A stretch of 60,048 nt of DNA, from contig JBNGIS010029945.1 of NCBI GenBank assembly GCA_049999725.1, positions 1 to 60,048 on the forward strand, written 5' to 3'. Positions within the stretch are counted from its first letter, which is position 1, and the number at the start of each line of letters is the position of its first letter. The notes under the pieces were generated by a model that saw only the letters and a program-made list of their open reading frames with translations, was not told the origin of the DNA and did not search any database. The translations under genes and the position numbers were made by a program. The stretch is from Haplomitrium mnioides. Lineage: Eukaryota > Marchantiophyta > Haplomitriopsida > Calobryales. Of this stretch, positions 43,630-55,572 are shown in pieces.

Positions 43630-45280
43630 CTCACTCATTCAATATTCGCCACGCGTTTCCTGAGACGACCGACTTTGGCAGGCTGAAAAGGGCACATATC
43701 ATCTTTTCGCTGTTCTCGTGCTGAAACATAAGGGTTTTCCATGATTTCACTCTTCCATGACTATTGTTAAGAGGCGATTGAAGTTTCTATTGAATGAAAT
43801 CCACGGTACCTGTACCTGGGATTGTAAAAGAGATGGCAGCGGCATTTTTAGATCGAGTCTGGATGGCACGCATAATATGATCTGATTTGGACCACATAGG
43901 TTCCTATTACCGCTTGATTTGTGAAGGCTTTGATCGATCTGATCACCATGAGAAAATCGTAGTATGCAATATTATGAGTCGTAAAAACTGATCAACCGAT
44001 TGGTTGTAGTTCTCTGCAGTCGAGAACGATTTGTAAAACACACTGATCGATCCTATCACAACCTTGAACCGCTTCAGTTGACTTGGTAGCAGAAGCCTGA
44101 ATCATAGAACACTGTTGATTGATTTGATCCTTCATCTTCATCTTTGCCTATAGAAAGTTTTTGTAATGTACATTTGTATCATAACTTTGAGAATTTTATA
44201 CTGGGTTTTTGTTTTGGTTTTACAATATGAGAGTTGGTGAAACGGAATCATGGACTGTTTTTTAAAGGATTGAAGATGGTGATCGAATCTACGGTATTAA
44301 TTTTTAGTCGACAGTAGCTTCGAATCCCCCGCGTTCTACATGCTCGAATTCGCAATACTTTCTAAAACCACGAACCTGTCCTTCAAAGATTTATTACAGA
44401 AAGTTCAGATACTGCAAAACTCAACTGCAACTTTGACGAGGCTGAGATAGAACCATCTCCTAGAATAACCGCAGGATCCTTCTACGTCAGGCATTCCAGA
44501 AATTTCTTTCGTTTTCGGAAGGCGATAACGACAATATCCTCTTACGATAGGGAAGTAGTCCCTACTTTGCACCACGCACAGGTTCCGGAAGTGGGAGACA
44601 AGCAGTTTTCCATTGAGAATAGCGTCCACAACGTCGTCAATCCGATCATTTTGTCTAGGGCTTTGAATCTCAATCCAACCGACTCTTGGGTGAAGCAAAG
44701 ATCTGGTAGATTTACTCACATGGCCAATATTATAAGGAGACTTTCAATGAAAACAGCGCTTGAAGAAAAAGCGCTCCGATTCTCCAGAGCGACAGCGCAT
44801 AGTTCTCGTCGCCCAGAAACTAGATCAGCAGTTTGTGTCACTCTCGGACACAACCAACAAATGGAAGGCATGAATTTATTCGATACGCACAAAGTGTAAA
44901 TTTCTTTTGCAGTCTCGATTCGATTTGCTTTGACTAGAAACTGCTATGGGAAAAAGCTTTTGTTTGGGCAACTATATCAGTTGAATGCGTGGGCGTTGAG
45001 GTATGGATGCGGTCATACATATACTTTGGAAATCTATGATAACATACTCTTGGCATCTATCCTCTCTTCATTGTCAGCATCAAAACCTTCGTGAAATTCA
45101 ATTGCCAGAAGCAATGGCATTGGCTGTGAAACATTTTGAATTCTCGATACCTGGATTGTTATTGCGGCTACATTGGTCCTTTAAGCCGTTTTCGGTCCAG
45201 TAGGTGGGGGATTGTTATTGCGCTTGTCTTAGGTCCCTTAAACGTTCGTGGTCGAACCGTTGGAAAAAAGGGCACACATG
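43630..45280. other. Unassigned region upstream of GLP-2
   Basis: No recognisable gene. The minus strand holds a 104-codon frame at 44405-44719 (start MSKSTRSLLHPRVGWIEIQS) and, just upstream, a 51-codon frame ending near a GTGAGT; either could be part of a spliced gene but neither resembles a family I know. A 56-bp imperfect tandem duplication, starting ggattgttattgcg at 45153 and 45209, is present. Confidence 0.4.
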
Positions 45281-46620
45281 GGATGCAAGGCCTTTGAATG
45301 GGAGAGCCCAAGCTCTGCGTGATGCTTTCCATGTCTGACGGATCAGTTCCTTCACACAACCAGATCTCTTAATCGTCTCTCTTCACAAGGTCAAAGATCA
45401 GCTGCAAACACAACCCCTGAGACCAGCTTATTCGGTGGCATGACTCCTTTCTTTTCAGGCATGCATTCTATGGTTCAAATTCAATGACCTCAGAGTAGAA
45501 CCCAAGCATAATACACAATGTACAGCACTGTACCAAGGCTGTGAGGCAACATAGTAACCAAGACCTCTATTGTCTGAGCTGACTGTGTTCAGACTCATTC
45601 AAATCTAGTTTAGAATCTGAACTTGAAATGCACACCCGTCATCACCAACACCAAAGCCACCACATGAATTGCAAACTCTCACACCAATGACAACAAACAC
45701 TCCAACCCACCTAGATTCCATAGCTACAAGACCTAGTTTGACAACCTCAAGCACAGAAGAGGTGGGTCTAACTTGTACCTCTAGAAGACAAGTCTCAGAT
45801 GTGTTGGACACTCCACTTTACCCTTGATGCTGGAGGGACCTTCATAAGGCACCCACACTAGTGCACTAGGTGTAATTACCCACCTCTATTCACTAGTTGC
45901 ACACCAGCATACACCACTTGGACTCCTCCTTTTCTAGTTGAGACTAAGATGACACCAGGACCCCTCCCTTGGCTGTCTCCTCTTGAACTTCAAACCTAAA
46001 GAGTTCTCTACTCTTGCGTGCCAGTCCACCTCCTTTAAGTCCACTTTAGTATCTTGAGCCTCTAGACACTCATGCCAAGCAATTCTCAAAAATCCCTCAA
46101 TCCACCTCCCCAACAGCAGTTCACCTAATTAAATCCACATGTAGCAAACTCAAAATCTCACTAAAACTACCTCCTCTATAGTCTCTCTTGCTTAGATCTC
46201 CAATCAGTCCATGATGAATGGGGTGGAATGTGCTCATACCCGTAGGTGATTTCTTTCCCATCCAAGCACTGCCATCCTCTCAAACCCAGCCAGCTGCCTG
46301 CCGTAGTACTCTATCTAACAACTATCATAAAAAATGGAAGAGGAGTTATATCATCACATTAGGTTGTAAAATAAGCACCACCTTGATTGCCTTGTTATTC
46401 TCTTTTTAACGGATGTTTGAGAGCCCCGACAATTGACGTTCACCAATGTTCATGCATGTAACTCTCTCTTTTGAGAAGTGGCCAATCGCTCTCCTCATGA
46501 TAAATGGCAACCTCCACTCACGCACAACCACAACAAGAGACTATAGGTTATTTGATGTTATTTCTCTACTTATCCTAGCCTAAAGCACTAAATAGAGATA
46601 CATTAATCCTACAAAAAGAG
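45280..46620 (-). mobile_element. LTR-like remnant related to LTRs A and B
   Basis: On the minus strand 45700-46200 contains, in order, ggaggtggattgaggg, gagaattgct, gtctagaggctcaag, caagggaggggtcctgg and cttgtcttctagaggtacaag, matching the order of equivalent words in LTR A (9750-10150) and LTR B (7750-8180). The similarity is patchy, so this is an old or distant copy. I cannot place its ends; 46200-46620 has no recognised content. Confidence 0.55.
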
Positions 46621-46689
46621 TACCAAAACACATATGAGGGACAAAAAGATTTGAATCCTTCTTACTATGGAATTGGCACCTCTTTCGAA

Positions 46690-46693
<4 letters not shown>

Positions 46694-46725
<32 letters not shown>
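46694..46725 (+). repeat. CT dinucleotide microsatellite
   Basis: About 30 bases of uninterrupted CT repeat begin just after tcgaaatcat. Confidence 0.9.
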
Positions 46726-46728
<3 letters not shown>

Positions 46729-47165
46729 CTCTCTTCAAACATTCCTTCATGTTGTACTCGGTCCAACTTAAATTTTCTCTCTTCAAACATTCCTTCATGT
46801 TGTACTCGGTCCAACTTAAATTTTGTTTTTCTCCTTTGGAGGTGATTTTATCCTCCTCTTGTGGCTATATTATTCTTCGTTTTCTTTGCACCTTGGCTTG
46901 GGGTTCCTTGCTATTGTTCTCCTAGAAACTCTCTCTATGTTCAAACATTCCTTCATGTTGTACTTTGTCCAGAAATTTTCTTCAACTAGATTTTTCTCCT
47001 AGGCTGGATGTACTTTGACTCTCCTCGTGCTTGTCTCACTTAGATTTGTTTTTTCTCCTTTGGAGGTGATTTGATCCTCCCCTTGTGGCTACATTATTCT
47101 TTGTTTTCTTTGCACCTTGGCTTAGGGTTCCTTGTTATTGTTCTCCTAGTAACTCTCATACGAGG
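46715..47165 (+). repeat. 224-bp tandem duplication with a nested 48-bp duplication
   Basis: The block containing ctcctttggaggtgatttt is repeated with a shift of 224 bp (46831 and 47055), extending through caccttggctt..ggttccttg. Inside the first copy a 48-bp unit (cttcaaacattccttcatgt, 46733 and 46781) is itself duplicated, with a third diverged copy near 46940. Confidence 0.85.
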
Positions 47166-47441
47166 GTAGTTCTTGGAATTTTATGTGTATTCTTTATGCC
47201 CTCAATATGTTACTCGTGAGAGGTTGTGCACTCTTTGCTTATTCTCCTAGGGTTTTTCCCTTTAGCCTCTAGCTTTTGTTGTTTTATGTACCTTTCATAT
47301 TTTCCCCCTCCTTTGAATTTGCAACTCTCTCTCCATATTGCCTTTGCTTACCTACTACCTCCTTGTTTCTACTTTTAAGAAAAATTAAAATTGGGTGATA
47401 TAGGTGAGTATTTATTTCTGCTCTTGCTATAATTTGTTCAT

Positions 47442-47765
47442 TTGGTAGCATTGGCTTGGCTCTTCACTCTCTTTGGTGAACTCTTAGCCTTGATTCCTTT
47501 ATTTTCTCTATTGACCTACTTACTTTGTTGGTCATTGTTGTGTAGGCACTTTACTTGGTGTGGCAGTTATTTTTGTTCTACTTCTTGGTCACATTCTTTT
47601 GGCAACATTGGCTTGACTCTTCACTCTTTGTGGTGAACTCTTAACCTTGACTCCTTTATTTGCTTTATTGACCCTACTTCCTTTGTTGGTCATTGTTGTG
47701 TCATTTAAGTCACTTTCCTTGATGTGGTGGTTACTTTTGCTCTTTTTCTTGGTCATGAACCAAAT
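47442..47765 (+). repeat. 159-bp tandem duplication
   Basis: ggcttggctcttcactct at 47451 recurs as ggcttgactcttcactct at 47610, and similarity continues through ttggtcattgttgtgt and the end cttggtca. The minus strand of one copy encodes a Lys/Ser-rich peptide, but stops occur. Confidence 0.85.
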
Positions 47766-47769
47766 GCTC

Positions 47770-49090
47770 ATGTCTAATGCAATTCCTTTCTATGGGTTAT
47801 AATTCTGGTGCCTTATAGACTTTGCCTCCCTTCACTTTCTTCATTTATTTATCTAGATTGGTGGATTATCTCACTCACTATAGCTTGCAATACTCATCGC
47901 ATCAAGCTGTGCTTCTTTGATGTGGAAAATCTCCACATGTTTTGTCCCATTAATCTATTCATTCAACTTTATTTTTGTAGTAGTAAACCTACAAGACAAG
48001 TTTGGGAACTTTCTGAATTGCTTTTGCTTATCAATGTAGATTCACTTTGCCAAATGTATTCCTCAAATCTTTCCTCCTTAACTTCATTTCTTGTAGGTCT
48101 TGATGGGGGAGGCATTATGTTTGGGGACTTTGAGTGTTTGCACTGGTGGTTAGAACCCTTTGTCATTGCTGAAATTGGGTGTCGAGAAGGGAAGGTTCGA
48201 AAAAACCCTTTTGTGCTACAGGTTTCCTCATGCATTTCTTTTAACAATTCTCAAATTGATTTTTGTCACTCACTTCCTCTTTCTCTCTCCTTGACGTAAT
48301 CCATTCCTTTGATCTAATAGTTCTCTTGACATTTGGCATCTTCATTTCTCTTGAAATTTGGCATCTTTGTTTCTGACTATGTTATTGGAGGCCCATTGCA
48401 ACTAGTTCCACTGCCTCAAGACCTTTTTCCCTTGGCTCTTGCTTTGACCTCCACTTTTGGTCTCTTAATCTATTTTAAAATTTTTCTTGATTTTGCCTTT
48501 ACTCCTCTTAGGCTTTGTGAGGAAGCTTGTGGTCGCTTAAATTCAAGAATTTGTTGATCCTCTTTGTCTTTCTTTTTGGGTTTACTTTTCCTCTAGTGAG
48601 CTCTTCCTCCTCAGATTGTCTCATTATAGATACTCCTTGTGGTTAACTTGAACCTTTCATTTATTGCTCAAGTTTTTTGCATGTAGCAATTTCTTTTGAG
48701 TGATGCTTAGTGAGCTTATTCTAGACTTTTTTTTCTTTGTTTAGACGCATGAGTAGGGCCGAGTTTGTTTGGCCTTCTTATTTCTGGATTTTTTCTTTCT
48801 TGCAAATCCGCATTTGCCGCCCTTTAGTTTTTTGATTAAATTATTCTATGGATTGAGTTATCAATTGAGTTGCATGTTGTGCTACTTGTGGTTTCTCAAA
48901 TGGAAGGTTGATTGGGGAGTGTGGACGAAGTTGGGTTGAATGTACTCTCACGTATAGGTGTTGCTACTTGAAGTTTCTAAAAAGAAGGTGTGTGTGGATT
49001 ATGTTGAGTTAGATTTTCCCCTCAAGGATAGGTGTTCAGTGGCAAGTAATCCCATCCTTTCCCTATGTGGCGCAAGTACCCCACCACATT
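47770..49090 (+). other. Unassigned pyrimidine-rich region
   Basis: T- and C-rich sequence on the plus strand without a recognisable gene. Open frames on both strands up to 163 codons (47808-48299) lack known motifs and look composition-driven. Confidence 0.4.
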
Positions 49091-49099
49091 GTTGTCAAT

Positions 49100-49310
49100 T
49101 GAATCTTCTTCCTTTGAGAAGTGATGGTCCCACAATCTCTAAGCTGCTTGCTCTTGGAAAAGCCCTTTGTCATCTTGACCATTTTAATCTTCTTCCTTTG
49201 AGAAGGGCTAGGCTGCTTTCTCTTGGAAAAGCCCTTTGTCATCTTAGCCATTTTAATCTTCTTCCTTTGAGAAGGGCTAGGCTGCTTGCCCTTGGATAAC
49301 CCCTTGGTTT
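49100..49310 (-). repeat. 69-bp tandem repeat, three copies
   Basis: aatcttcttcctttgagaag recurs at 49102, 49186 and 49255 (steps 84 and 69; the first copy has a 15-bp insertion). The minus strand is open across it and gives a 23-residue Lys-rich repeat (core KKIKMAKMTKGFSKRKQPSP). Whether this was ever translated is unknown. Confidence 0.8.
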
Positions 49311-49768
49311 TCTTGCCCTCACACGTCTTTGGGCCCTTGAAGCTTTTGCATCCATCACCTAGGTTTCATAGGCTTCAATTTTCAACATCTAATGTTCAAG
49401 GGTCATGGGCTGCAATCGTTTAATCCACTATCTCTACTTCCTTCTTGGAGCTTCCATGAACTAAGCAACAATCAGGTCATCAAGGCTATGAGATGGCACT
49501 CTTTTGGCTAAGTTCCATAATCAACAAAACAAAATTCACTATCTACTACTCTTTCTCCTACAGCAAACATTCAATCTCTTGCATTCAATCTCTTGCAGTG
49601 CTCTGGCCTGCTTTCTCATTGGACTTACTTTGTACATGAATTCTATCTAAACCCTCATCCACAACCTTTGGACTTGTCTAATCTAAGAGTTTAACCATCT
49701 CTTGGCCTATCCTCTCTACAGAAGAGGAATTAGTATCAACTTCTGGTTACTTTTTCCATTGGTTCACC

Positions 49769-49868
49769 CCAAACACTCAAAGTGGTACATCAAATCTCTT
49801 GCTACACACTCGAAGTCGTACATCCAATCTGTAGCCACACACTCAAAGTTGTACATCCAATCTATTGT
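49769..49868 (+). repeat. About 33-bp tandem repeat, three copies
   Basis: Three adjacent copies of acactcaaagttgtacatcc plus caatctnttgcc, with scattered differences. No gene is recognised in the surrounding 49320-49960. Confidence 0.8.
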
Positions 49869-49960
49869 GCTACCCTTGTGCAGCCCTTCAAAAGGGACAT
49901 AAAGAATCTCCATTCTCTGCAAGGTTTCTCAAGGGTGTGGTTCTAGCTAAGCTTTTCCTT

Positions 49961-50345
49961 TGTTGGAACTTGGAGGGGATGCCAATGCATATATTGGCCA
50001 CCGAACAATTTCAAGATGGGATGTCGATGTATATTGATTACAACAATCAATCAAGTTATATACTACAAAATCACATATTAAGACTCTGCACCCCTTAGTT
50101 TTTAGAGAAGAGAAGTAACCTTAGATGTGGTCTCTAGCTCCTCCTATTCAGCGCACTCCTTCCTTCTTGTAAAAAAATCAAAGAGACAATTCTTTGAAGG
50201 CAAATATGAGAGATCATATTCAACATAATGAATTTACAAAAGGGAAGAGGCTGGCTACTTTGAGGCACTCTCTCTTCAATCTCCCTACTTCTCTCTCTAT
50301 ATACTATGTATTTATACTTTACCTTACCTTAAATTAACTTTAACA
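49961..50345 (-). repeat. Candidate 3' LTR of copia element E (385 bp)
   Basis: On the minus strand it would run TGTTAAAG...TTCCAACA, with a 4-bp TGTT/AACA inverted repeat, starting 35 bases after the pol stop. A TATA-like TATAAATA lies at 50310-50317 (minus strand). The expected purine tract is not obvious and the partner LTR is not in the window, so the borders are tentative. Confidence 0.4.
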
Positions 50346-50379
50346 AACTAACCCTAAAGAGGGTCCAAAAAATAAAACT

Positions 50380-50990
50380 CTACCCATCATCCAGACGGCT
50401 CAAGGCAATGTCAAGCACTCCCATCATAGTTCCATATGTACCTATTGGCTTTGTAAGAATATCAGCTACTTGCTCATGTGTATTCACATGCACCAAATCA
50501 ATCTCACCTTCAAGTACCTTCTCTAGTATGTAATGATAATGAACCTCAATTTGTTTGGTCCTTGCATGAAACATCAGATTGTTTGCTAGTTGTATACTGC
50601 TTATGTTCTCGCAATACAGAGTCACAAGAAATCAGACAATAGCTTGCATAGCCAAGCTATCTCACATGAAGCCATTGCTGCTCCTCTATACTCTGCCTCT
50701 CTGCTTGACAAAGAAACTGTAGGTTTCTTCTTACTACTCCAACTCATTGCAGCACTTCCAATACTGAAAACATAACCACTTGTAGATTTCATGTCATATG
50801 TATATCCAGCCCAATGTGCGTCAGTATATCCAAATAGTTTTACTTCAGCTCCGTATGCATAAAATAAACCATTATTCCGTGTGCCTTTTGAATAACAAAA
50901 TGCTCTCCTTGCCACATCTAAATGTGGCTTTCATGGCATCTCATGTACATAGTTGGATCTTCCAATTCATCTTCAAAATCAGCTCTTAAC
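50380..50990 (-). pseudogene. Element E RNase H remnant
   Basis: Minus strand: FCYSKGTRNNGLFYAYGAEV, LFGYTDAHWAGYTYDMKSTSG (catalytic Asp), SAAMSWSSKKKPTVSLSSRE, AEYRGAAMASCEIAWLCKLL (catalytic Glu), YCENISSIQLANN, KQIEVHYHYILEKVLEGEID and VADILTKPIG, ending LSRLDDG at the stop at 50380. These are textbook copia RNase H landmarks. One frameshift near 50625 separates two open parts. Confidence 0.88.
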
Positions 50991-51059
50991 TTTGCATTTT
51001 GCTCAAGTGGAGTAGAAATAGGCTTACATGCTGTCATACAGTATTTCTGCAACATATCA

Positions 51060-51620
51060 AGAGAAATACTTCCTTTGAAGTAACCAAATAACTTGTTGTG
51101 TTCTTATCACTTCGATGCCTAAGAAGTACATCAATTCTTCCAAATCTTTCATTTCAAATTCTGCTCCAAACCTATTCTTAACATTTTAAATATGTAGCTT
51201 ATCATCACTTGTAATAATTAAATCATCAACATATATCACTATATGACCAAACCTATATGTCATCATACCTATATTTGTTTTCTGCACATACATAGAGTAA
51301 TTTTCCTTGTGATCACATATCCAATACTATGTAAAAACTTGCTTATTCTCTTTGTCCATGCTATGGGTGCTTGCTTTAATCCATATAAAGCTTTCTTCAA
51401 CTTGCATACATAATTTGAAAACTCATGGTGTACATATCCTTGTAGCTGCTCCATGTACACTTCTTCATATAACTCTCCCATCTGATGTAAATCCGATCTC
51501 TTAGCAGCAACCATAGGAATCACAATTCTCATAGTCCACATCTTCGCAACAAGACTGAATGTTTCATCAAAATCTATCCCATATGTCTAAGCATATCTTT
51601 TGGCTACTAGTCTAACCTTG
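51060..51620 (-). pseudogene. Element E reverse transcriptase remnant
   Basis: Minus strand: TFSLVAKMWTMRIVIPMVAA, ELYEEVYMEQLQGYVH, YVCKLKKALYGLKQAPIAW, then weaker similarity at 51180-51270, where a VYVDDLIITS-type segment can be read. KALYGLKQAP is a hallmark of copia RT. Frameshifts and stops are present. Confidence 0.85.
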
Positions 51621-53460
51621 TACCTACCTATAGAACTATCTGCATTATGCTTTACCTTGTAAGTACAATTGGTTGTACTTTGTAAGTACACTTACAACCA
51701 ATTGCTGAGGTACTGGTGTTAGCTTCGAGATCTTATTCTCATCAAGTACATTCACTTCTTCATCCATAACTACCTCCCATTCAAGTAAGCCAATTGCATC
51801 CCCAAAACAAGTGGCTTCTACATCTTATATAACTTTCACCATATATGCATAATGACGTGCACAAAAACTATTATAACTCAACCTCATTAATCGGTACTTT
51901 ATATGTGTAGATCTACGCACCTCATCCTACATCCTTTGCACACCATGTGTTTGCAAAGTGGGTATGCATACCTTTTGATCCAAGTTTTCTTCATCACGTA
52001 AGTGACTTGTATCCATTTGTTGATCCACCTTTTCCTTTCCTTTTACTGAACCTGTCTTACTTTCAACACTTCCAATTGATAAATTTGATGAACCTGAACT
52101 CAATCTTCCTAACTATGGATTAACACTCTTAGAGAGAGTGTTTGAACTCTATCCTGGTCCACTTAGCATTTGTGTTTGTAATTCCTAATTTGCTGATTTT
52201 TTATGCACTTCTTTTTTCTCCATATCAGTCTTCACAACTTTTCCTACACCATGCCAACTACTCTGATTTGGTATGTTAGAGGGTTGCAACATTGGTATCC
52301 TTTTTGCTCAAAAGAATATCCAATTAAAATACACTTCTCTACTTTAGTATGTAGGTTAGTCCTTAGCTCTTTTGGTATGTGTACATACGCAATACATCCA
52401 AATACCTTTAGGTGAGACTACCTTTAGGCTTTAGGATCTAAGGATCTAGGTTTGTCCTTAGCTGGTCGGGTATGTGTACATACATCCAAATACCTTTAGG
52501 TGAGATGCATCACTTTTTATACGTGCAAATATTTCTTATGGAGTAATATCATGTATTCGTGTGGTAGGAGTCATATTCATGATATATATTGCTACATGTT
52601 TAGCCTCTGCCAAATAGTATTTTGGTATATTCTTCTCATTAATCAAGGCATGAGCAATTTTTGCTATATGTATATTCTTTCTCTATGCTACTCCATTCTA
52701 TTGTGGAGTATATTTGTATGTGAATCACCTCTTCACACCATGATCCACCATCTTCTTAAAGCTATTGAAATGCTCAAACACTTCTCCTTTTGTCTTCATA
52801 AAGTAAACCCATAACTTCCTTGTATGGTCATCACAAAAGTAACAAAATACTTATTTCTTGACATTGATGCATGCTTAGTAGCTCCCCACACATCACAGTG
52901 TACTACATCTAAAGGAATTTTACTCACATTTCTTTGATGTGAGAACAGATGCCTTGACTACTTTCCAAATTGACATGCTTCACACACCTTCTACATATCA
53001 ACATTCTTGAACCTTGGCGAACCGTAACTACACCCATGAACTACATTGATTTCAGCTTTTGTAGATTCACATGTCCTTTTGTGTCAGATATCTGCATCTC
53101 CAATAACTGTATTCTTTTGTATATATATGACAATATCATTTAACATTAGAGTCTTTGCATCCAATGTGAACTGTATTCTTTTGTGTATACATGACATTAT
53201 CATTTACCACTAGAGTCTTTTGCATCCACTGTGAACATCTTTCCGATCTTACTGCATCTAGCAACCAATCCGTTTCTATTCTTCAAATTCTCCACAAAAC
53301 AAACATCTTCATTAAAAACAACTTGTAATCCTTGTTCTACCATTTGACCAACAAATACCAAATTTTTTGTAATTGTTCATACATAGAACACATCAGCCAT
53401 ATGCTTTGACTTTCCATCATGTGTAGCTAGTGGAATGTTTCCCATTTGCTCAATTGCATG
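51620..53460 (-). pseudogene. Element E integrase region, heavily decayed
   Basis: By position this is the integrase and linker. Recognisable pieces on the minus strand include a CDVWGATKHASMSRNKYFVT-like segment near 52850-52900, GVAYRKNIHIAKIAHALINE-like sequence near 52640-52690 and an FGCIAYVHIPKELRTNLH-like part near 52340-52400. The region also has short local duplications (the ccaaataccttt segment at 52398 and 52485; a ctgtattcttttgt segment at 53106 and 53170). Confidence 0.65.
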
Positions 53461-53610
53461 AATTGTAGCAAAATCTGTTTCCACATATTCTTGTTGCTTT
53501 GGATCATATAGCTCTCTTAGCCAATTTTTATGATGTGTCATATGGTTTCACACACCAAAATTCACATACCATGCATCATTTTCACAGCCTTGTGTATAAC
53601 TACTCATCAT
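53460..53610 (-). pseudogene. Element E protease active-site region
   Basis: Minus strand NDAWYVNFGV..HMTHHKNW corresponds to the copia protease motif WYxDSGAxxHM, with the catalytic Asp changed to Asn. Downstream comes EYVETDFATIHAIEQMGNIP and VFYV.TITKNLVFVGQMVEQG, typical of the family. Confidence 0.8.
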
Positions 53611-54420
53611 ATGTTGCAAAATAAAAAGACGCTCACCATCACTCTTTGATGACGATGCATAATTTCCTTGTTGTCTTTGATCATATACTCTTTTATGGTT
53701 GTTCGACCTCCTATGACATTCATTTGCATAATGACCTTCTTTTCCATACTCCCAAAAACTACATCGTGATTGTTTTGCCTTCCACCTCTTCCACAAAAGC
53801 TTCTTCTTCCTCGAAATTTTCCACGACCTCTACTTCACCACGTCCTCTATGGGATCTCTCCTTGCCTCTACCATATCCTGAATAGAAGCCTTGTTCTTGC
53901 TCATTAGAACCATTTTCTTAAGTGGGTCTTCTATTGTTCCTCTCCTCTATAATCATCAAGGAGACTAGCTCATCAAAATTAGGAAGATTCTCCCAAACAT
54001 ACACAGAAGTGGCAAACAGTTTCCACTTATCATCATCTTTCAAACCACTTGTCATCATTTTTCAAGCCATTTAGTATTGCAGACACTAAATCATCATCTT
54101 CTGTAACTACTCCAATATATTCCAATGCATCTCATGTCTCTTTTATTTTCAAAACATAATTATTCACCGACATATTGTGTGCCTTCTTTATGTTATTCAA
54201 TTCATTCTTCAATTGAATCTTTTCTAGCTCTAGTATTTGTACTATAGAGCCTTTCTAACCTTTCTAACATATCCCATACATCTTTTGAAGACTCTTAATC
54301 TTGTATATGTCCAACCATAGTGTTTGACAAGTTCTGCGAAATCAAAAACATCACCTTCTTATCATTTTTTCCCATGCTTTCCGTACCTTCAATTCTTGAT
54401 CTGTTATTTTCTTCACCTGA
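53610..54420 (-). pseudogene. Element E gag and zinc knuckle remnant
   Basis: The minus strand from 54420 reads VKKITDQELKVRKAWEK, then KVMFLISQNLSNTMVGHIQD and SSKDVWDMLERL, the conserved copia gag core. Near 53770 a knuckle CSFWEYGKEGHYANEC follows, with the second Cys replaced. It is cut at 54420 by the LTR of F in the middle of gag. Confidence 0.8.
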
Positions 54421-54850
54421 TGTAAAAGAATCTCAAAGACCAAATCAAAATGAGTAAGAACTCATGGTGAACTCTAATAGAGTTCTTCAACCAAAAGCAA
54501 CTCAAGGTCCAAGCTAAGACCAAGAATGCAAGCAAAAGCCAAGCAACCAAAGAACCCAAGTGATTTGAGAGGAACTCTAGAATGAGGAGTGGGGATAAGA
54601 AACACTTCTATGTATACAAGAGAAGAGAGTGTCCTCCCTCTTTCTTCACTTACAAGCCACTTTTAATTTCAGCCCTAAAACTCTCCACCAAAAGTGACTT
54701 TGAAAGCAAGTAACCTAAAAGTTACTCTCTACCAAAAGTGATTTCATAGATAAGTAATCAAATCTTAACGCTAAAAGTGACTCATTACCACTTCCTTTAC
54801 TCCTCTCTATTTTCTTATAAACACCACAACCTTATGTTTGTACTATTACA
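54421..54850 (-). repeat. 3' LTR of chromovirus F (430 bp)
   Basis: On the minus strand it starts TGTAATAGTA (54850) and ends TTCTTTTACA (54421), an imperfect 10-bp terminal inverted repeat. It follows a purine-rich AAGGCAGGGA and sits directly after the chromodomain coding region. Its far end abuts copia gag sequence, which fixes that border. Confidence 0.75.
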
Positions 54851-54857
54851 TAATCCC

Positions 54858-55572
54858 TGCCTTCTAGTCGATGACGTCCTCCTCATTGCCGCAACTTTCA
54901 AAAAGTTTAACAGCTTCTTGAACATTCTCAAGATTTGAAGAAGATTCCCAAGTAGCATCATGAAGTAGATAGCCTTTCCACAGAAGCTTGTATTGAACTT
55001 GTAGATGCCACCATCGCTTGATAACTCGTTTCGCCAAAATACGGTCTACTTCAAATTCTTCATAATCATCAAGAACAATGGTCGGAGGAGGAAGTTGAAC
55101 ACGATTTGGAAAAGAAGATGGACTAGGAACAAAAGGCTTAAGTTAAGACACATGGAACATGGGATGAATCTTCATAGGAAGAGGAAGATCAAGTTTATAA
55201 GCAACGGGATAAATAACCTGAGAAATAGAGAAAGGACCAATCCAAGCAAGAGAAAACTTACAGACTTGAGTATCTAAAGACAATGGAAGATTATAAGTGG
55301 ATAATCTAACTTGGTCACCTAAAACATAAGACCAATCACGATGATGTTTATCGAAAAATTGTTTTTGTCAATTTTGAGCAATAACAAGATGGTTTTTGGC
55401 ATCTTGCAATGAGAAAGATAAACGAGACAAAAAGGAGTTAACTGTTAACTCATCTTATTTGGAGTTGTTGTATGGAAACTCCACAGTCCGTAAAAAAATA
55501 TCCCAATCTGTATGATGAACATTGATATTGATAAACGCTTGAAGCATATTCTCAATAGTGCAATTTGCCCGT
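54858..55572 (-). pseudogene. Chromovirus F integrase C-terminal part with chromodomain
   Basis: Minus strand from 55572: RANCTIENMLQAFININVHH (the segment after the catalytic Glu, normally TERxN), DWDIFLRTVEFPYNNS, FFDKHHRDWSYVLGDQVRLS, FSLAWIGPFSISQVI, PVAYKLDLPLPMKIHPMFHV and a Pro-rich joint. Then the chromodomain: QYKLLWKGYLLHDATWESSS and NLENVQEAVKLFE. Chromodomains guide integration to modified histones. A few stops interrupt it. The reading stops exactly at the LTR of G. Confidence 0.87.

Larger units (their letters stand above)
49961..54420 (-). mobile_element. Element E: Ty1/copia retrotransposon, 5' end cut by element F
   Basis: Reading leftwards from 54420 come gag, zinc knuckle, protease, integrase-range sequence, RT and RNase H in copia order, all on the minus strand and all broken. 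Gag sequence runs up to 54420, where the LTR of element F begins. The rest of E should lie beyond the right end of the window. Confidence 0.85.
54421..55572 (-). mobile_element. Element F: 3' end of a Ty3/gypsy chromovirus inserted in copia E
   Basis: Only the integrase C-terminal part with chromodomain and the 3' LTR are in view. The element is inserted in the gag of E and is itself cut by element G at 55573. The rest of F presumably lies beyond the right end of the window. Confidence 0.85.

Noticed and set aside
47808-48299. 163-codon plus-strand open frame as a gene
   Set aside because: No motif, highly T/C-rich sequence, overlapping open frame on the other strand; no supporting signals.
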